Shown: positions 1 through 10,710 of the stretch, in pieces
Position numbering within the stretch: the first letter of the stretch is position 1
Layout of the letters: each line of letters begins with the position of its first letter
Notes under the pieces: model-generated
Seen by the model: only the letters and a program-made list of their open reading frames with translations
Databases searched by the model: none
Told to the model about the DNA's origin: nothing
Origin: Brassica napus
Taxonomy: Eukaryota > Streptophyta > Magnoliopsida > Brassicales > Brassicaceae
Assembly (NCBI RefSeq): GCF_020379485.1
Contig: NC_063448.1
Location: forward strand, 46,199,218 to 46,263,217
Length of the DNA: 64,000 nucleotides
Reading direction: 5' to 3'
Translations under genes and position numbers: made by a program

Positions 1-50
1 AAACCAATAGTTCTCGCTTTCCAGAATGTATATATAATAGATTCATTTAC

Positions 51-2269
51 CTGATCAGTACGGTCTTCTGCGATCACATCGTTAAAGCCTGCGTCTTTTA
101 GCATCTATACATTGAATATTCGCGTTAAGAGTTACTGTTCTGACACACAAACAATAACATATCTTTTGAAAAAAAATACACAAACCTGCCCATAAGCTTG
201 AACATCATGGAGATCATATCCTCTCTGTTTGATGTACTCAGAAAACTCAGGAGATGGAGTTTCCGAGCTCTTACAGTAGTCGCTGATGAGCACTTTGCCT
301 CCCGGTTTAAGCCACTTGAAGAAAGTCCTGAACAAAGCTGGTTTGTCCTGTTTTAAAAAAAAAAAGAGAGAGAAAATGAGTTAAGCATTCACAGTGATAA
401 ACTTGCAAGAGAGAACAGCCGACTGAGATAGAGTTTGTGTACTTGGATGTGCAGAATAGTGTCACGGCTGTAAATGACATCAAAGGAATTCTCAGGGTAA
501 TGTTTTGTGGTGCAATCCGCGACCTCAAACTCAACCGAGCAGTTGAGTCCAATAGCACGTTCCAGTGCGAATGAAATCATGTTGACGGACAGATCGATAC
601 CAACCACATGAACATCGAAGTTCTCAGCCATGTAGAAGTCACCTCCACCAATGCCACAACCAACATCTAACACTTTCTGTCCTGGTTTCAGATCCATTTT
701 CTCCACAAACTCTTTGGTTGTCTCTGTATTAAAAAACAAAACACAAACACATATAAGTACTGATCGTGTACAACACAGAACATCTCGCAATACAAGCAAA
801 AGCAAATTGGGATTTTACCGATTCCACCAGTGCTCACAAAGCCTTGTCCAAAGACACGCTCATAGCGGAGGATCCCACTGGATTTGTATTGAACGTTGTC
901 CAAGAAACGTTGGAAGCCTCTGTCATTCTCTGAGCTGACTTTCTGCCAAATCCAGCAAATCTGCATTCCACATCACAAAGAGTGTTATCAATGGTCAAAG
1001 ATCTCGGAGTAAAAGGAAATAGATAATCCTGATAAGACAGAGTCTTAGTTTTACCTGGTTCTGATTCTTCTTGTTCTTCACATAAGCTCCAATGCACTTT
1101 TGCCCGATCATAGAGAGCTCAAATGAGTTCCCAGCAGCATCTCGTGTCACACATTCTTGAAATACCTGCATTTTTTCACCAGCATAACGTCTACGTGAGT
1201 GAACTTCCGTATTCCACTGATAAATTTGAAAATGCAGTTCCGAGAAAGTAAGAACCTTGGTATAGAAACGGGGTTCACGGTAGTGAGTGGGGTTGGACTT
1301 GCGCTTGCTGTCACCAGATTGGTGGAAGCAAGATTCTCGGAAGAAAATGTATCCTCCAACTTTGATCCAACCAACCATCCTTTCTACCAAAAGCTCCACC
1401 TGCACCAAAAACAAAACCATTTTTTTAAAAATAAAAACTTACTTGCTTTCTCATTGATAAAAAAAGATGATGTTATACCTCTTTGTCAGAGAGATACATG
1501 AGAAGCCAGTTGGAGAAAATTAAGTCGATGGATCCATCAGTGATGTTCAGGTCAGGGGAGGTAACATCAGCACACATAAACTTCACATTCTTGTAGTGCC
1601 CATTAACACTCTCATTCTGCAATAAAATTTTGAAGGCCATGAGAAATTAGGCATAACAACAAGACCTAAGAAGGTGAATAAGAAAAAACCTTCTTGATGA
1701 CGCTATCAATGAAGTCAAGAGCAATGAGTTCACCAGCCTTCTGAGCCAATTCACCAGTGAAACGACCAATACCAGCTCCAAGCTCCAGCACCGACTTGCC
1801 TTCGTAGGGTGGAAGCAAAGAGAGCACCTGTCAGCAACGTTAAACCAACCCCATCAGATTCACGAAATCGCAAAAGGCTAAGAGACAAAGAAAACATTTC
1901 CTTCAAAATATGAATTTATTTAATCAAAAAAATATATATAGGTATAATACCTCAGGGCGTTCTTCCTTGTCGAGATCAGCAGCACGAGAGTCGAGCATCA
2001 TAGCTTCAACAGTCAGATCAGCCGAATGCTCAATCCAGTAATTCTTCTGGACGTCACGCTCTGCTTCTGCTCCCACATTATTATTTCCATCAATTAATAA
2101 ACAAATCCAAAATCAGATTTAACATTCTCTCTCGTGTTTTTAATTTCCATTTTCCGATTATTTAATCATACAATACAAGTCGATAATCATTTCAACAACG
2201 TCTACAATACTAAATTATTTTCTAGATACGACGTTTATTATCGGAGATCTCACCGTACGATGCTGCCAT
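51..2269 (-). CDS. NMT1: Phosphoethanolamine N-methyltransferase (partial, C-terminus outside window)
   Basis: Catalyses the three S-adenosylmethionine-dependent methylations of phosphoethanolamine to phosphocholine in the cytosol, feeding choline and phosphatidylcholine synthesis. Ten exons fit GT-AG sites and phase: 2254-2269, 1951-2066, 1690-1827, 1479-1616, 1256-1399, 1055-1165, 819-960, 443-723, 186-347 and 51-104, giving 434 codons. The protein starts [20 protein letters not shown]. It has two methyltransferase domains: SAM motif I of the first is LELGAGIG, and of the second is [17 protein letters not shown], with post-motif [14 protein letters not shown]. Plant enzymes of this family have about 490 residues, so roughly the last 55 lie left of the window. 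The start is the first ATG after a 25-codon uORF, followed by a 16-nt first coding exon. A TATAAAA lies about 275 bp upstream. The assignment to the NMT1/XIPOTL1 type rests on remembered sequence and the uORF. A paralogue (NMT2 or NMT3 type) is possible but less likely. Confidence 0.95.
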
Positions 2270-2337
2270 TGTGGGAAAGGTGTTCGTCGGAAAAAAGAGA
2301 TCTGTTTGCGAGAGAGAACAAGAGAGAGAGTTTGGGT

Positions 2338-2415
2338 TCAGTGGCCTTCGACGGCGAGTCTGGATCGGGAGAAGCTTCTTGATCTACGGTTGACGGATCG
2401 GCCTCTCTGCTGCAT
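2338..2415 (-). CDS. Upstream ORF of 25 codons in the PEAMT 5' leader
   Basis: An ATG at 2415 opens a 25-residue frame ending in TGA at 2338-2340, 68 nt before the main start at 2269. The peptide begins MQQRGRSVNRRS and ends RLAVEGH, and is very rich in Arg and Ser. In Arabidopsis NMT1 (XIPOTL1), a conserved 25-residue uORF is known to lower translation of the main frame when phosphocholine or choline is plentiful. The matching length, position and basic Arg/Ser composition point to the same element here. That it represses translation in this copy is inferred. Confidence 0.85.
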   Translation of the reverse strand: MQQRGRSVNRRSRSFSRSRLAVEGH

Positions 2416-2543
2416 CAATTCACAACTCGGGAACGAAATGTATTTTGTGTGTTTACGATCTGATAGATCGAGAGAGCGAGAGAGCGATATATGTTTTGAG
2501 GTTTTTTTTGTGGGTGAGAGAGAGTAGCTAACTGCCCGCCCGA

Positions 2544-2550
2544 TTTTATA
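2544..2550 (-). promoter_or_regulatory. TATA box of the PEAMT gene
   Basis: On the minus strand the sequence reads CCTATAAAATCG, a good plant TATA element, about 275 bp above the main ATG and 130 bp above the uORF ATG. Transcription would start near 2510-2520, placing the uORF well inside the leader. A TGACGTCG bZIP-like site lies about 20 bp further upstream. Confidence 0.6.
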
Positions 2551-2805
2551 GGGAAACCGTGACGTCGTTTTCGAGGTTGCCTCCCCTCTTTACTCACCGA
2601 CTGTAAATAAGTAAAAACAACATTACGCGGTTACAAATTGAACCAAAACGTTCTTTGGTCAATATCTACTTGTAAATTTCAAGTAAATGTAATGTGATCT
2701 AGTCTTTTACTATATAAATACGTTATTTATTTTTTAATTTAAACACAAATTTTTCTTACATATTTGAATTTAGATACCATTTAATTAAATATATTAAGAG
2801 AAAAA

Positions 2806-3210
2806 GGCAAAAATATCACTAAATCAAGTTTTTGTTCCCAAACTAGCACTCAAGGTCAAAAGTCACAAAAATAGCACTTAATGTTTTATCAAAAGTCACA
2901 AATTTAGGGTTTAGAGTTAAAGGGTGGGGTTTAGGATTTAGGGTTTAGGGTTTAGAGTTTAGGGTTTAGGGTTTAGGGTTTAGGGTTTAGGGTTTAGAGT
3001 TTAGGGTTTAGGGTTTATGGTTTAGGGTTTAGGGTTTAGGGTTTAGAGTTTAGAAATGAGGTTTTGGGGATAAGATTTCAAATTTTGAAAAATAAAAAAC
3101 TTAAAATTTTCAAATGATAAACTTAGAAAGGTGCTATTTTGGTCATTTTAGTTTTTGAGTGCTATTTTTGTGATATAAACTTAGAAATGTGCTATTTTGG
3201 AGATTTGTCC
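2806..3210. mobile_element. Inverted-repeat (MITE-like) element enclosing telomere-like repeats
   Basis: The left arm (GGCAAAAATATCACTAAATC, then units ending CAAAAATAGCACTT) is mirrored on the right by several copies of GTGCTATTTTTGTGAT and GTGCTATTTTGG, ending GATTTGTCC at 3210. Between the arms is a degenerate TTTAGGG array. The two-sided inverted layout suggests a non-autonomous DNA element. Similar 'AATAGCAC plus TTTAGGG' blocks are, to my knowledge, common in Brassicaceae spacers. I could not fix a target duplication, so the ends are approximate. Confidence 0.5.
2903..3053 (+). repeat. Degenerate telomere-type (TTTAGGG)n array
   Basis: About 20 head-to-tail 7-bp units close to TTTAGGG, the plant telomere repeat, are interrupted by variants such as TTTAGAG, TTTATGG and a short AAAGGGTGGGG break. 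The variant units and the flanking inverted repeats indicate an interstitial, transposon-borne array rather than a chromosome end. Confidence 0.85.
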
Positions 3211-4834
3211 AAATAGTAAAGTGGCATTTTTAAATTTAATTACTAAAATGGGTGATTTGAGCAAAAATAAAAATCAGCTTGGAAAGGGAAGATAGTGAGA
3301 CGAGCATGTATAGAAATGAGAGACGTTGTGGACTATGTTACCCTTTGGTGGATGTGTATATTATTGGTGGGACTCAGAGATTTTTTGGACAAAAATCTCT
3401 GTGTTTGCATGCATGCGCAAATGTGGTATATCTCCTCGGTGGTCAAGTGACATCTTTTCAAAAGAAAAAGAAATCTCAATTGATAGGCATTGCTAAAAAC
3501 GTTACAATTCATAACATACCGTTTTCTTTTTGAAGAATATGAATGTAAGTTTTTTTTTTTTTTTGGTTGAATGAATGTAAGTTTCTTGGAAATGAGTTTC
3601 AGGTCAAACAAAATTAAACAATACTCCCAATGTTCTCAAAAAAAAACAAATTCTAGAATCTTCACGCATATTAAAAAAAAAATGTTTATAATTAAATTTA
3701 TTGTTTATTTCTTTTGCAATACTATCTACCGATAGTAATTTATCAATTCAAATATTTTTTTTTCAATTCAAATATTTTAATTAATGTTTTTAAAAAGTAT
3801 ACAACTTATCAATATTAACTACTAAAAATATTTTAAAATTTTAGAAAATCTATTATTTTAGAACAAAAAATAACTATAGAAAATTTTAAGAGTAGTAAAA
3901 AAGGTTTTGTAAAACCAATTGAGTAATTTGGGAGTTGGTGGAAGGGAATCTCTAGATCGTTCATTGGGAACCGTAATTTTAGGGTCCCTTGGGATCTCTA
4001 TCAAACATAAAAAATGAGAAACAGTATACTATAGTCGAATCTCTTTTATTTTTTCCGTAAATAACAATAAGACGCTTCAGTGTTATCTCGGTGACTCACT
4101 TGACACACTACTGATCGTGATCATCGAGACACGTTGTATTAAAGGACAAGAGTGGGTTCACGTGTTTTGTCGTTTTCACCGATGGTGGATCACTCATTAT
4201 AGTACATCTGGATTCTCTTCACCTAATTATCTCCGTTGTCTCTTTTCACTTCGACCCCATTATTTCATATTTCTTCATGAGATTCAGAATTACTTTCTTA
4301 GAGGTGAATCTTGTTCACTACGTTTAATTACATATGTTGTGCTTCAGAAATCAGCACCGTAAACATTAACTTCTGATATCAGTTGTCGAAAAGGGCCTTA
4401 TGGTATCAATGTGAATGGTACCATGCTGATTTTAAATTTTATTTAAAACGTTTATGGCTGAGTTTGGATCATTTTCTGTTCTTTTGGTTAATATTACTGA
4501 ACTAATGAAAATATATGAACATACAAGCATCGCAATATGTGTGTATGTATCACTGTATAAAAACATGCAAATAAAATCAACTGTTCGTGTCAATCAAAGG
4601 ATTTATTCGAGGCACATAGCTAACCAAATATACATGGACAATATATAGGACTCGATCACCATTTGGGAACAAAACATCACTCAACGCTCTTAATCCTCAT
4701 ACCCTCATGCATAGATTAATATGCGTTTTCTACTTCAAGATGGTTATGTTCTTACTTTTGATTTTGACTTTTAATTCAAATTCAGTTTGAAAAAACTCTC
4801 AAAAAGTAAGGATGATTAGTAAAGAAAAAGTCAT

Positions 4835-5506
4835 TCATAGACCCTTGGAGCCAGGGAGGTCAATCCACTGAAGCTGAGCCTCGACCTCTCCACATTCAAC
4901 GTGACGTAATCTGAGAACGAGATCCTGAACGAGCTTACCGTCGACCCAAGTGACTTTAGACTCCTCAGCTAGACAGTTGCGACGACATGGCTGAACCGTG
5001 GTGACAATGGTTCCACTAGGAAGACCGTCAAGGTGCATTTTTAAAGCCTCAATATACGGCTTTATCTCGAACTCTGCATCGCCCATCTTGTCGTCCTTGC
5101 TAAACATGTCGTGGTCGTACACCGTCTACATACCAAACAAATTATCAACATAAATTTCCTAATAACCATAAAATTTTAAAATATGATTGTAAAATAAAAG
5201 CTACCAAGAGGACGGTAAGAGTGGGGTCTGTGACGGAGAGAGTCAGATCTTCATTCCATTCTGGATTTACGTCTTTGTTGATAACACGAGTCTTCAATTT
5301 CTGCAACAACAAAAAAAAACAATCAAGTTAAATATTTGCACGTGAATATTTGTGATATTGTAATATCAGATGACCTGTTTGCCCATTTTGACAACGACGT
5401 AAGGGTCGCTGCTATTGATGTCACGGACGGCGAGATTGACGCCTCGTTTGATGCGGATTCTAAGGAGTCCCAAGAGATTGTTCATTAGTGAGCCTGCCGT
5501 GGTCAT
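4835..5506 (-). CDS. CAR4: Small C2-domain protein, CAR (C2-domain ABA-related) type
   Basis: CAR proteins bind Ca2+ and acidic phospholipids through one C2 domain and bring PYR/PYL abscisic-acid receptors to the plasma membrane; some act as ArfGAP partners. Three exons (5375-5506, 5205-5300, 4835-5125) give 172 residues, the usual length for the family. The protein begins MTTAGSLMNNLLGLLRIRIK, followed by the C2 core: Ca-loop residues in SSDPYVVVKMG, NPEWNEDLTL, and VYDHDMFSKDDKMG. A CAR-type insertion follows (PSGTIVTTVQPCRRN), ending GSKGL. The Asp residues of both Ca loops are intact. The start is the only ATG in frame at the head of the C2 domain. Position between PEAMT and Toc64 supports the CAR4 (At3g17980) assignment, but other CAR paralogues are very similar. 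Confidence 0.9.
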
Positions 5507-5950
5507 TTCCCTTTGATTAATTTTCTATTATATTGTTCACTCTCTCACTGCAACACAAATGTTTCCTTTTTTTTTTTTTTTTTTTTTTTCTCTCCTCTTA
5601 GCTCTGTGTTTCTCTTAGAGCGAAGCGTTTGCGAGGGAGGAGATAACGTGCGCTGAAAGAAATGGATACAGACGGATGTATATTAAAGGGATGACCTAAC
5701 TTCACATTGATTTGAAGACGACCGGGAGTTTCGGTATCCGTTGTTTAGGATGAACGTTAGTTTTGGGAATCCAATTTTGGTGAACGCTAAAACTCCGTTA
5801 CAACGGTAATATTTTGATTCCATTTTCGGCGAAGACTCTCGCAAAGTGTATCTAAATAAAATGCCTAAATATGAGAGGATTGTAACAAAATTGGCCTATA
5901 CTCTTGGATACATTTTAAAGGAACATACGTTTGCGCAATGAAACGAAGCT
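5507..5950. other. Spacer with pyrimidine-rich leader of the C2 gene
   Basis: This 444-bp gap lies between the C2 gene start and the Toc64 stop, both on the minus strand. Its left half holds a run of about 20 T followed by CT-rich sequence (5562-5600), which on the gene strand is a purine-rich 5' leader. I see no further gene. Confidence 0.5.
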
Positions 5951-8900
5951 TCACTGGAATACCTTTCGCAGCCTCTCGGCAGATAGAGACGCTCTCTTGT
6001 TGTTTGGTTCCAACACCAGTGCGTGTCTGAAATCTGCACAGTTCACCAAAAATAATCAATATTTTTAACAGATTATACTAGACGAAAAATAGATTAGATC
6101 TTGGTTCTTTAAGTTTACCATCCATGGCTTCCCTGTACTCGCCTAACATTTCCCTCGCGGTTCCTCTTCTTAAATAGGCTTTCACATTCTGAACAAAAAG
6201 AAAACATTGTTGAGGTTCAATGCAAAGAGTGGTATTACAAGCTAGCTCCAGTGTTTAAAGAAAGTTACCTTCTTGTCGAGAGCGATGGCTTTGGTACAGT
6301 CTTCTTCGGCTAGAAGAAAGCTGTAATGTATAAGGTTTTATCAAGCCAATGTCGCACAAAAACATCTCTCACTTGGAATGGTTTTTAAGAGCAGAGAAAT
6401 AAACTACCTTCCAATTTCAAGATATGCAGCGGCTCTGTTACTGTAATAAGTAGCATTGTTTTCATTCAGCTTAATAGCTTCTGAGTATAGGCCAATAGCT
6501 TTCTGCCATTGTTTCTCTTTAAATGCTTGGTTACCCTGGTTTTACAGAAACATGAGAACCACACTAGAGAAAGGAGGACAATGCCATTTGGATAATTAAT
6601 AGACCTTCTCTTTGGCAATTTCAGCTGACTCTTCTTGGCTGATAGTCTTTTTAGATGATTTGGGATCGGTAACAATGCTGGAGTTCTCTTGCAAAGACGC
6701 ATACATTGTCTGCACTGTATCTAGTAAAAAGCGGTCGCCGCCGTGTCTTCCTATGAAAGAAACTGAAACAGGGCACTTCTCGTGGCGTCCCAGCGGTACA
6801 GTCACCTGTATTATCAGCAGACCAATAAATGTTCAAAGACGTATAACATGTGAATAGTGTTTGCTAATGCTGTATGGCAAGTGATCGCTTTGTTGTTGAT
6901 TTATTTGAGGGCACAGAAGAACAGTTGAGAGAGTGAGATCTAACCTGACAACAGCCAGATATGCTAGCAACGCTAAGTAGACTGGAAGCTCGGTTTTGAT
7001 AGTCTTCGGAGATGATCTCTTTGCTACCAAGTTTTGGAGGAAGAGTTGGCATTGTTGGGATAACCAGAATGCCATCATCCTTGACGCATATGGGGAAAAA
7101 ACACATAAGCTTAGTCAAGACACACGTAAACAAAGTTGCTCAAGTTGTGAAGGAAGAACAGGGATACCTTAAGAAGTGAATTAATAGCTACTCGTGTCTG
7201 GTTTCTGATTGCATTCAGATTCTCAATCTCTTCATTGGTTAGTTCTGCGTTCTCACACACTTGTGAAGAAATCACAGGATCAATAGCTGGCTTCACTGTA
7301 TTGATCCAGTCTCCATGGTCCTGAAGAAACTCGTGCCTACAATGCATGCCAAGATCGTTTTTAGAGTTCAAAATCGAGATTCTCTTACCCTCTGATGGTG
7401 AATAAACAACATACACGCACACCTTTGAAGAAGCTGCATCACATTTGCTAGTAGTCTTGAAGTTGGGGCCTTCGTGTTAGCAATGGCTTTTGTCCTGGTG
7501 AATTCTTTCAAGCTAGGAACTTTAGATTCGAAATAGCTCTCCAGGTTCTGATGCTTCAGCGATTGTCCTGAAAATAAAACGAAGGATATTATAATCAGGA
7601 CATATGACAGAGACGGAGGTACTTCAAGAAGAGCAAAGGGCATACTTCCGAAGAGCTTTTCAGCTGATTTGGTCACAACCTGTGTAATCCGGTCCACAGG
7701 GATCTTTAAGAGCTGAAAATAGTCATCAGCTACTATGATTTGCCTTGGATTCCGTTGTGTGGCAAACGGAAGGTGTAAGAGTACATGGCCAACACGACGT
7801 AGGGTGTTTGGATCGCGTGCAAACCATCCTGAAGGAAATACCTATTGATCAGAATCAACCTAATGTTCATATAATAGTGCTATAAATGTATATTGTCATA
7901 TGAACGAAGTCATCTTTCATTATATGTAAGTATATATAAGATCCAGATTATTAGAGCACAAAGACACATGTATTTGTGTTCATACCAACAGAGTCAAGAC
8001 TAGACGATACTGGTATGATCCCCGTGTTTGAAATAGCCCCATGGGAAGATTTGAATCCAAGAACGCCACAGTATCCAGCAGGCACTCTTACCCCGCCAAC
8101 TGTGTCGATGCCTGCAATGATGCAAAGTCATCAGAACCATACTCTTATGGAAACTGAACCGGAACCAGTAAATGGCTGAGACATGGGATTTTAAAGATCA
8201 AAGGGAGGGGCCAATAAATAGACTACCACATTAATTCGTATGAAACTGTCTTACTATATAGCCATAAGACCATAAGAGTCTAGATTAAGCAATTATATTA
8301 TATCAGCTAAAAGAGAGCTGTTAGATAATAATATATTATGCTTATACATACAGAAAAGTTGGGGCGTGATTCTCTCTTGAAATTTTCCCGTCTACTCTCT
8401 ACTATAAGTAGACGTTTATGAAAGCGTGTGTTATGGTTCAGTGATTCATACAGCAAGGGGTATTCTGAGCCTTCAAAATCTCGTTTACGATGAAAGCAAA
8501 ATGAATGCAGAAGTGTTTTTATTTATGGTGAATGGTGGCAGCTTTGATGAAAATGACATGTAAAAATACTAAACAAGTTTAGGATCTTTTTAGGGTCTTC
8601 CTAGAGGTATATAAGTGCCAACATGTTTTGTTAACAAAACTTTGGTCTATCTTGCACAACATTTCCCCTAGCAAGGAAAAAAAGTATATACTGAACTCAC
8701 CTAAGGCAAAATCCACAGCGTTAGTGGCCACGGCAACAGCAGCTCCACTGCAAGCGCCACCAGGAATACGATCATGAGCAGCAGGATTTGTGGGAGACTC
8801 GTAATGCTTGTTTTCTCCACTGATACTGAAGCAAACAAAAACCGGAAAAAAAAAAAAAAAAAAAAGAGAATCAAAATACTTGATACACAGTCGTAATGCT

Positions 8901-9802
8901 TGTCTTTCTTCTTCACTTGATAAATAAAAAAAAATCACAAACTATATGTCCTATTCTGAAATTCGAGATACAGGTAATGGAAAAGAGAGACAAACCTAAA
9001 GGCAAGTTCATCAACAACAGTTTTGCCAACGCAAGTGGCTCCACCTTCAACGAGAGTTGAAACCACAGGACATGTTGACGAAGCAGCTTCATGCGTCTTA
9101 ACCCAATCTGGATGACCAAAGCCAGTCACGTAGCCTGTAACATCGAATCTGTAAAACAAATGAGAAAGAAAGAAAGAGTAACCTTAGCTTCTTGAACCCT
9201 TGACTGAAATTCAAAAGTTCACACAAGAGAATGAAATATGAACATAAATTAGATAAACAGTTACTAATCTCTTAACGGTTAAACAGCAACAGTCCCAACA
9301 GCAGTAATACAGCTTATATCTTAATGAAGTAAAATCTCATCCTATCTCTAAAGGTGTTTGATATAACTATCACATTTGAATCTACTACAAGCAACCTTTC
9401 AGAATCATATCTTCAAATGAATCAACTAAACTCTCATAAGTTCAACGAACAAAATATATAATCCTCCTGATGAACGGAGTCAACGCAGTTTGACTATTCA
9501 GCAAACAAAGATTCTCCACCTAATTCTCCAAAACTTCACAAAAATTAAATACATTTAGAGTGCAGAGTCCGAGGGGGAAACAAGTGTACGGTGACTTACA
9601 CGTCGGATATGGCGAAAGAGAGACCGGTGAGAGGATGAGGGGCTTTGGGAGGAGCAGGCTGAGGCGGAGGAAGCAGAAGGAGCTTGTCGACGAAGGCGCC
9701 GAAATCTTCACGGATGGTCTTCTTCAGCTTCTTAGCAGCCAGGAGAATCCCAGCGATGCCTAAACCTAGAAGCACCCAGAGATTCGAAGCGTGAGACGCC
9801 AT
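5951..9802 (-). CDS. TOC64-III: Toc64 chloroplast outer-envelope receptor (amidase-like + TPR)
   Basis: Toc64 docks Hsp90-bound precursor proteins at the chloroplast outer envelope through a C-terminal TPR domain. Thirteen exons in phase give 590 residues: 9600-9802, 8996-9148, 8701-8825, 7986-8111, 7646-7828, 7423-7567, 7168-7336, 6945-7079, 6605-6805, 6408-6535, 6269-6320, 6119-6188 and 5951-6033. An N-terminal membrane anchor (LWVLLGLGIAGILLAAKK) is followed by an amidase-type domain (GGACSGAAVAVA, then IDTVGGVRVPAGYCG) and three TPRs (GNQAFKEKQWQKAIGLYSEA, SFLLAEEDCTKAIALDKK, AYLRRGTAREMLGEYREA). In active amidases of the AMI1 type the nucleophile Ser lies in DTGGSVRVPA; here the place is Gly, as in known Toc64, so amidase activity is not expected. 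Length and anchor distinguish it from cytosolic AMI1 and from mitochondrial OM64. Confidence 0.95.
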
Positions 9803-10147
9803 CGATGACTGCTTAGCTTGAGATAAGAGAGAAAGAGAGAGACACCCTAAGAAGAAAGAGAAAGAGAAAGAGGGAGAGTTTTGTTTTGTTTTGTGTGTTT
9901 TTGCGTTTCTTTGAGGTCTATTCCCGTTCTACCCCTAAAAATTAATTAATTATATAAATAAATGTAATATTCAAAAAATTGGTGTGTTTTAATTAATTGT
10001 TTTCTTTTTGAGAAAAAAAAAAAACAAGATGAGCGTTTGAGATGGAGATGACGTCAGCTCAACAGAAGTGATCACTTCCCCCTTGTTTCTCTCTACGTAT
10101 CAACAAAATCTAATTCACTTTCCTCCTTCTTATCCTTTACCCTAATA
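9803..10147. promoter_or_regulatory. Divergent promoter between Toc64 and aldose 1-epimerase
   Basis: Only 345 bp separate the two start codons, which face away from each other, so the promoters must share or abut. The stretch holds a GA-rich Toc64 leader (9820-9880), an AT-rich core (9940-10020), and the perfect palindrome TGACGTCA at 10049-10056, a strong bZIP (C-box/TGA) site, 92 bp before the epimerase ATG. Confidence 0.6.
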
Positions 10148-10675
10148 ATGGCAGATCAGAGCAAGAATACCAATACTCCTGGGATCTTCGAGCTAAACAA
10201 TGGATCCATGCAGGTCAAGATCTCTAATTTTGGCGCCACCATCACCTCCTTGTCTGTCCCCGACAAGAACGGTTTCTTCTCCTTCTCCTTCTTCCTCCCT
10301 TTTTTTTTTATTTTTTATGTATTCCGTTTTCTCCTAATCCCAATTAACCATCTGATGATCGAGTTTGTCTTTTTTTTCTTAAACAAAGGGAAACTGGCTG
10401 ATGTGGTTCTCGGATTTGACTCTGTGGATCCATATGTGGTATAATACTTCTCTTTGAATTAATCACCTAACTCTGTCATTGATCTCGACACATATTTCAT
10501 TAGATCTGATTTACAGAAAAAAAAAGAAAAAGAGAGTTCTGATCTCAAACTCTTACCCATGTGGTTTCTGTTGTCCGAATTGTAAATAGAGTACTTATTA
10601 GCAACAACAACTGATGTGTCTGAACTACTTCGAATGCATAGTGTCTGAATAATATTGTTAAAATCAGTCTGATTA

Positions 10676-10710
<35 letters not shown>

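Larger units (their letters stand above)
2551..4834. other. AT-rich intergenic region
   Basis: This stretch separates PEAMT from the C2 gene, both on the minus strand. Apart from the inverted-repeat element with telomere-like units (2806-3210), I see only AT-rich sequence. Short frames at 3279-3611 and 4117-4362 have no recognisable domain, no splice context and unremarkable composition, so I do not call them genes. Confidence 0.6.

Noticed and set aside
2903..3053. Chromosome-end telomere or fused chromosome ends
   Set aside because: The TTTAGGG units are degenerate, only about 150 bp long, and lie between short inverted repeats in normal intergenic sequence.
3279..3611. Short overlapping frames on both strands as small genes
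   Set aside because: No conserved domain, no splice or promoter context, composition typical of chance in spacer DNA.
7976..8179. Plus-strand frame of 67 codons as a gene
   Set aside because: It is the antisense shadow of a Toc64 exon, whose sense strand has clear amidase motifs and good splice sites.
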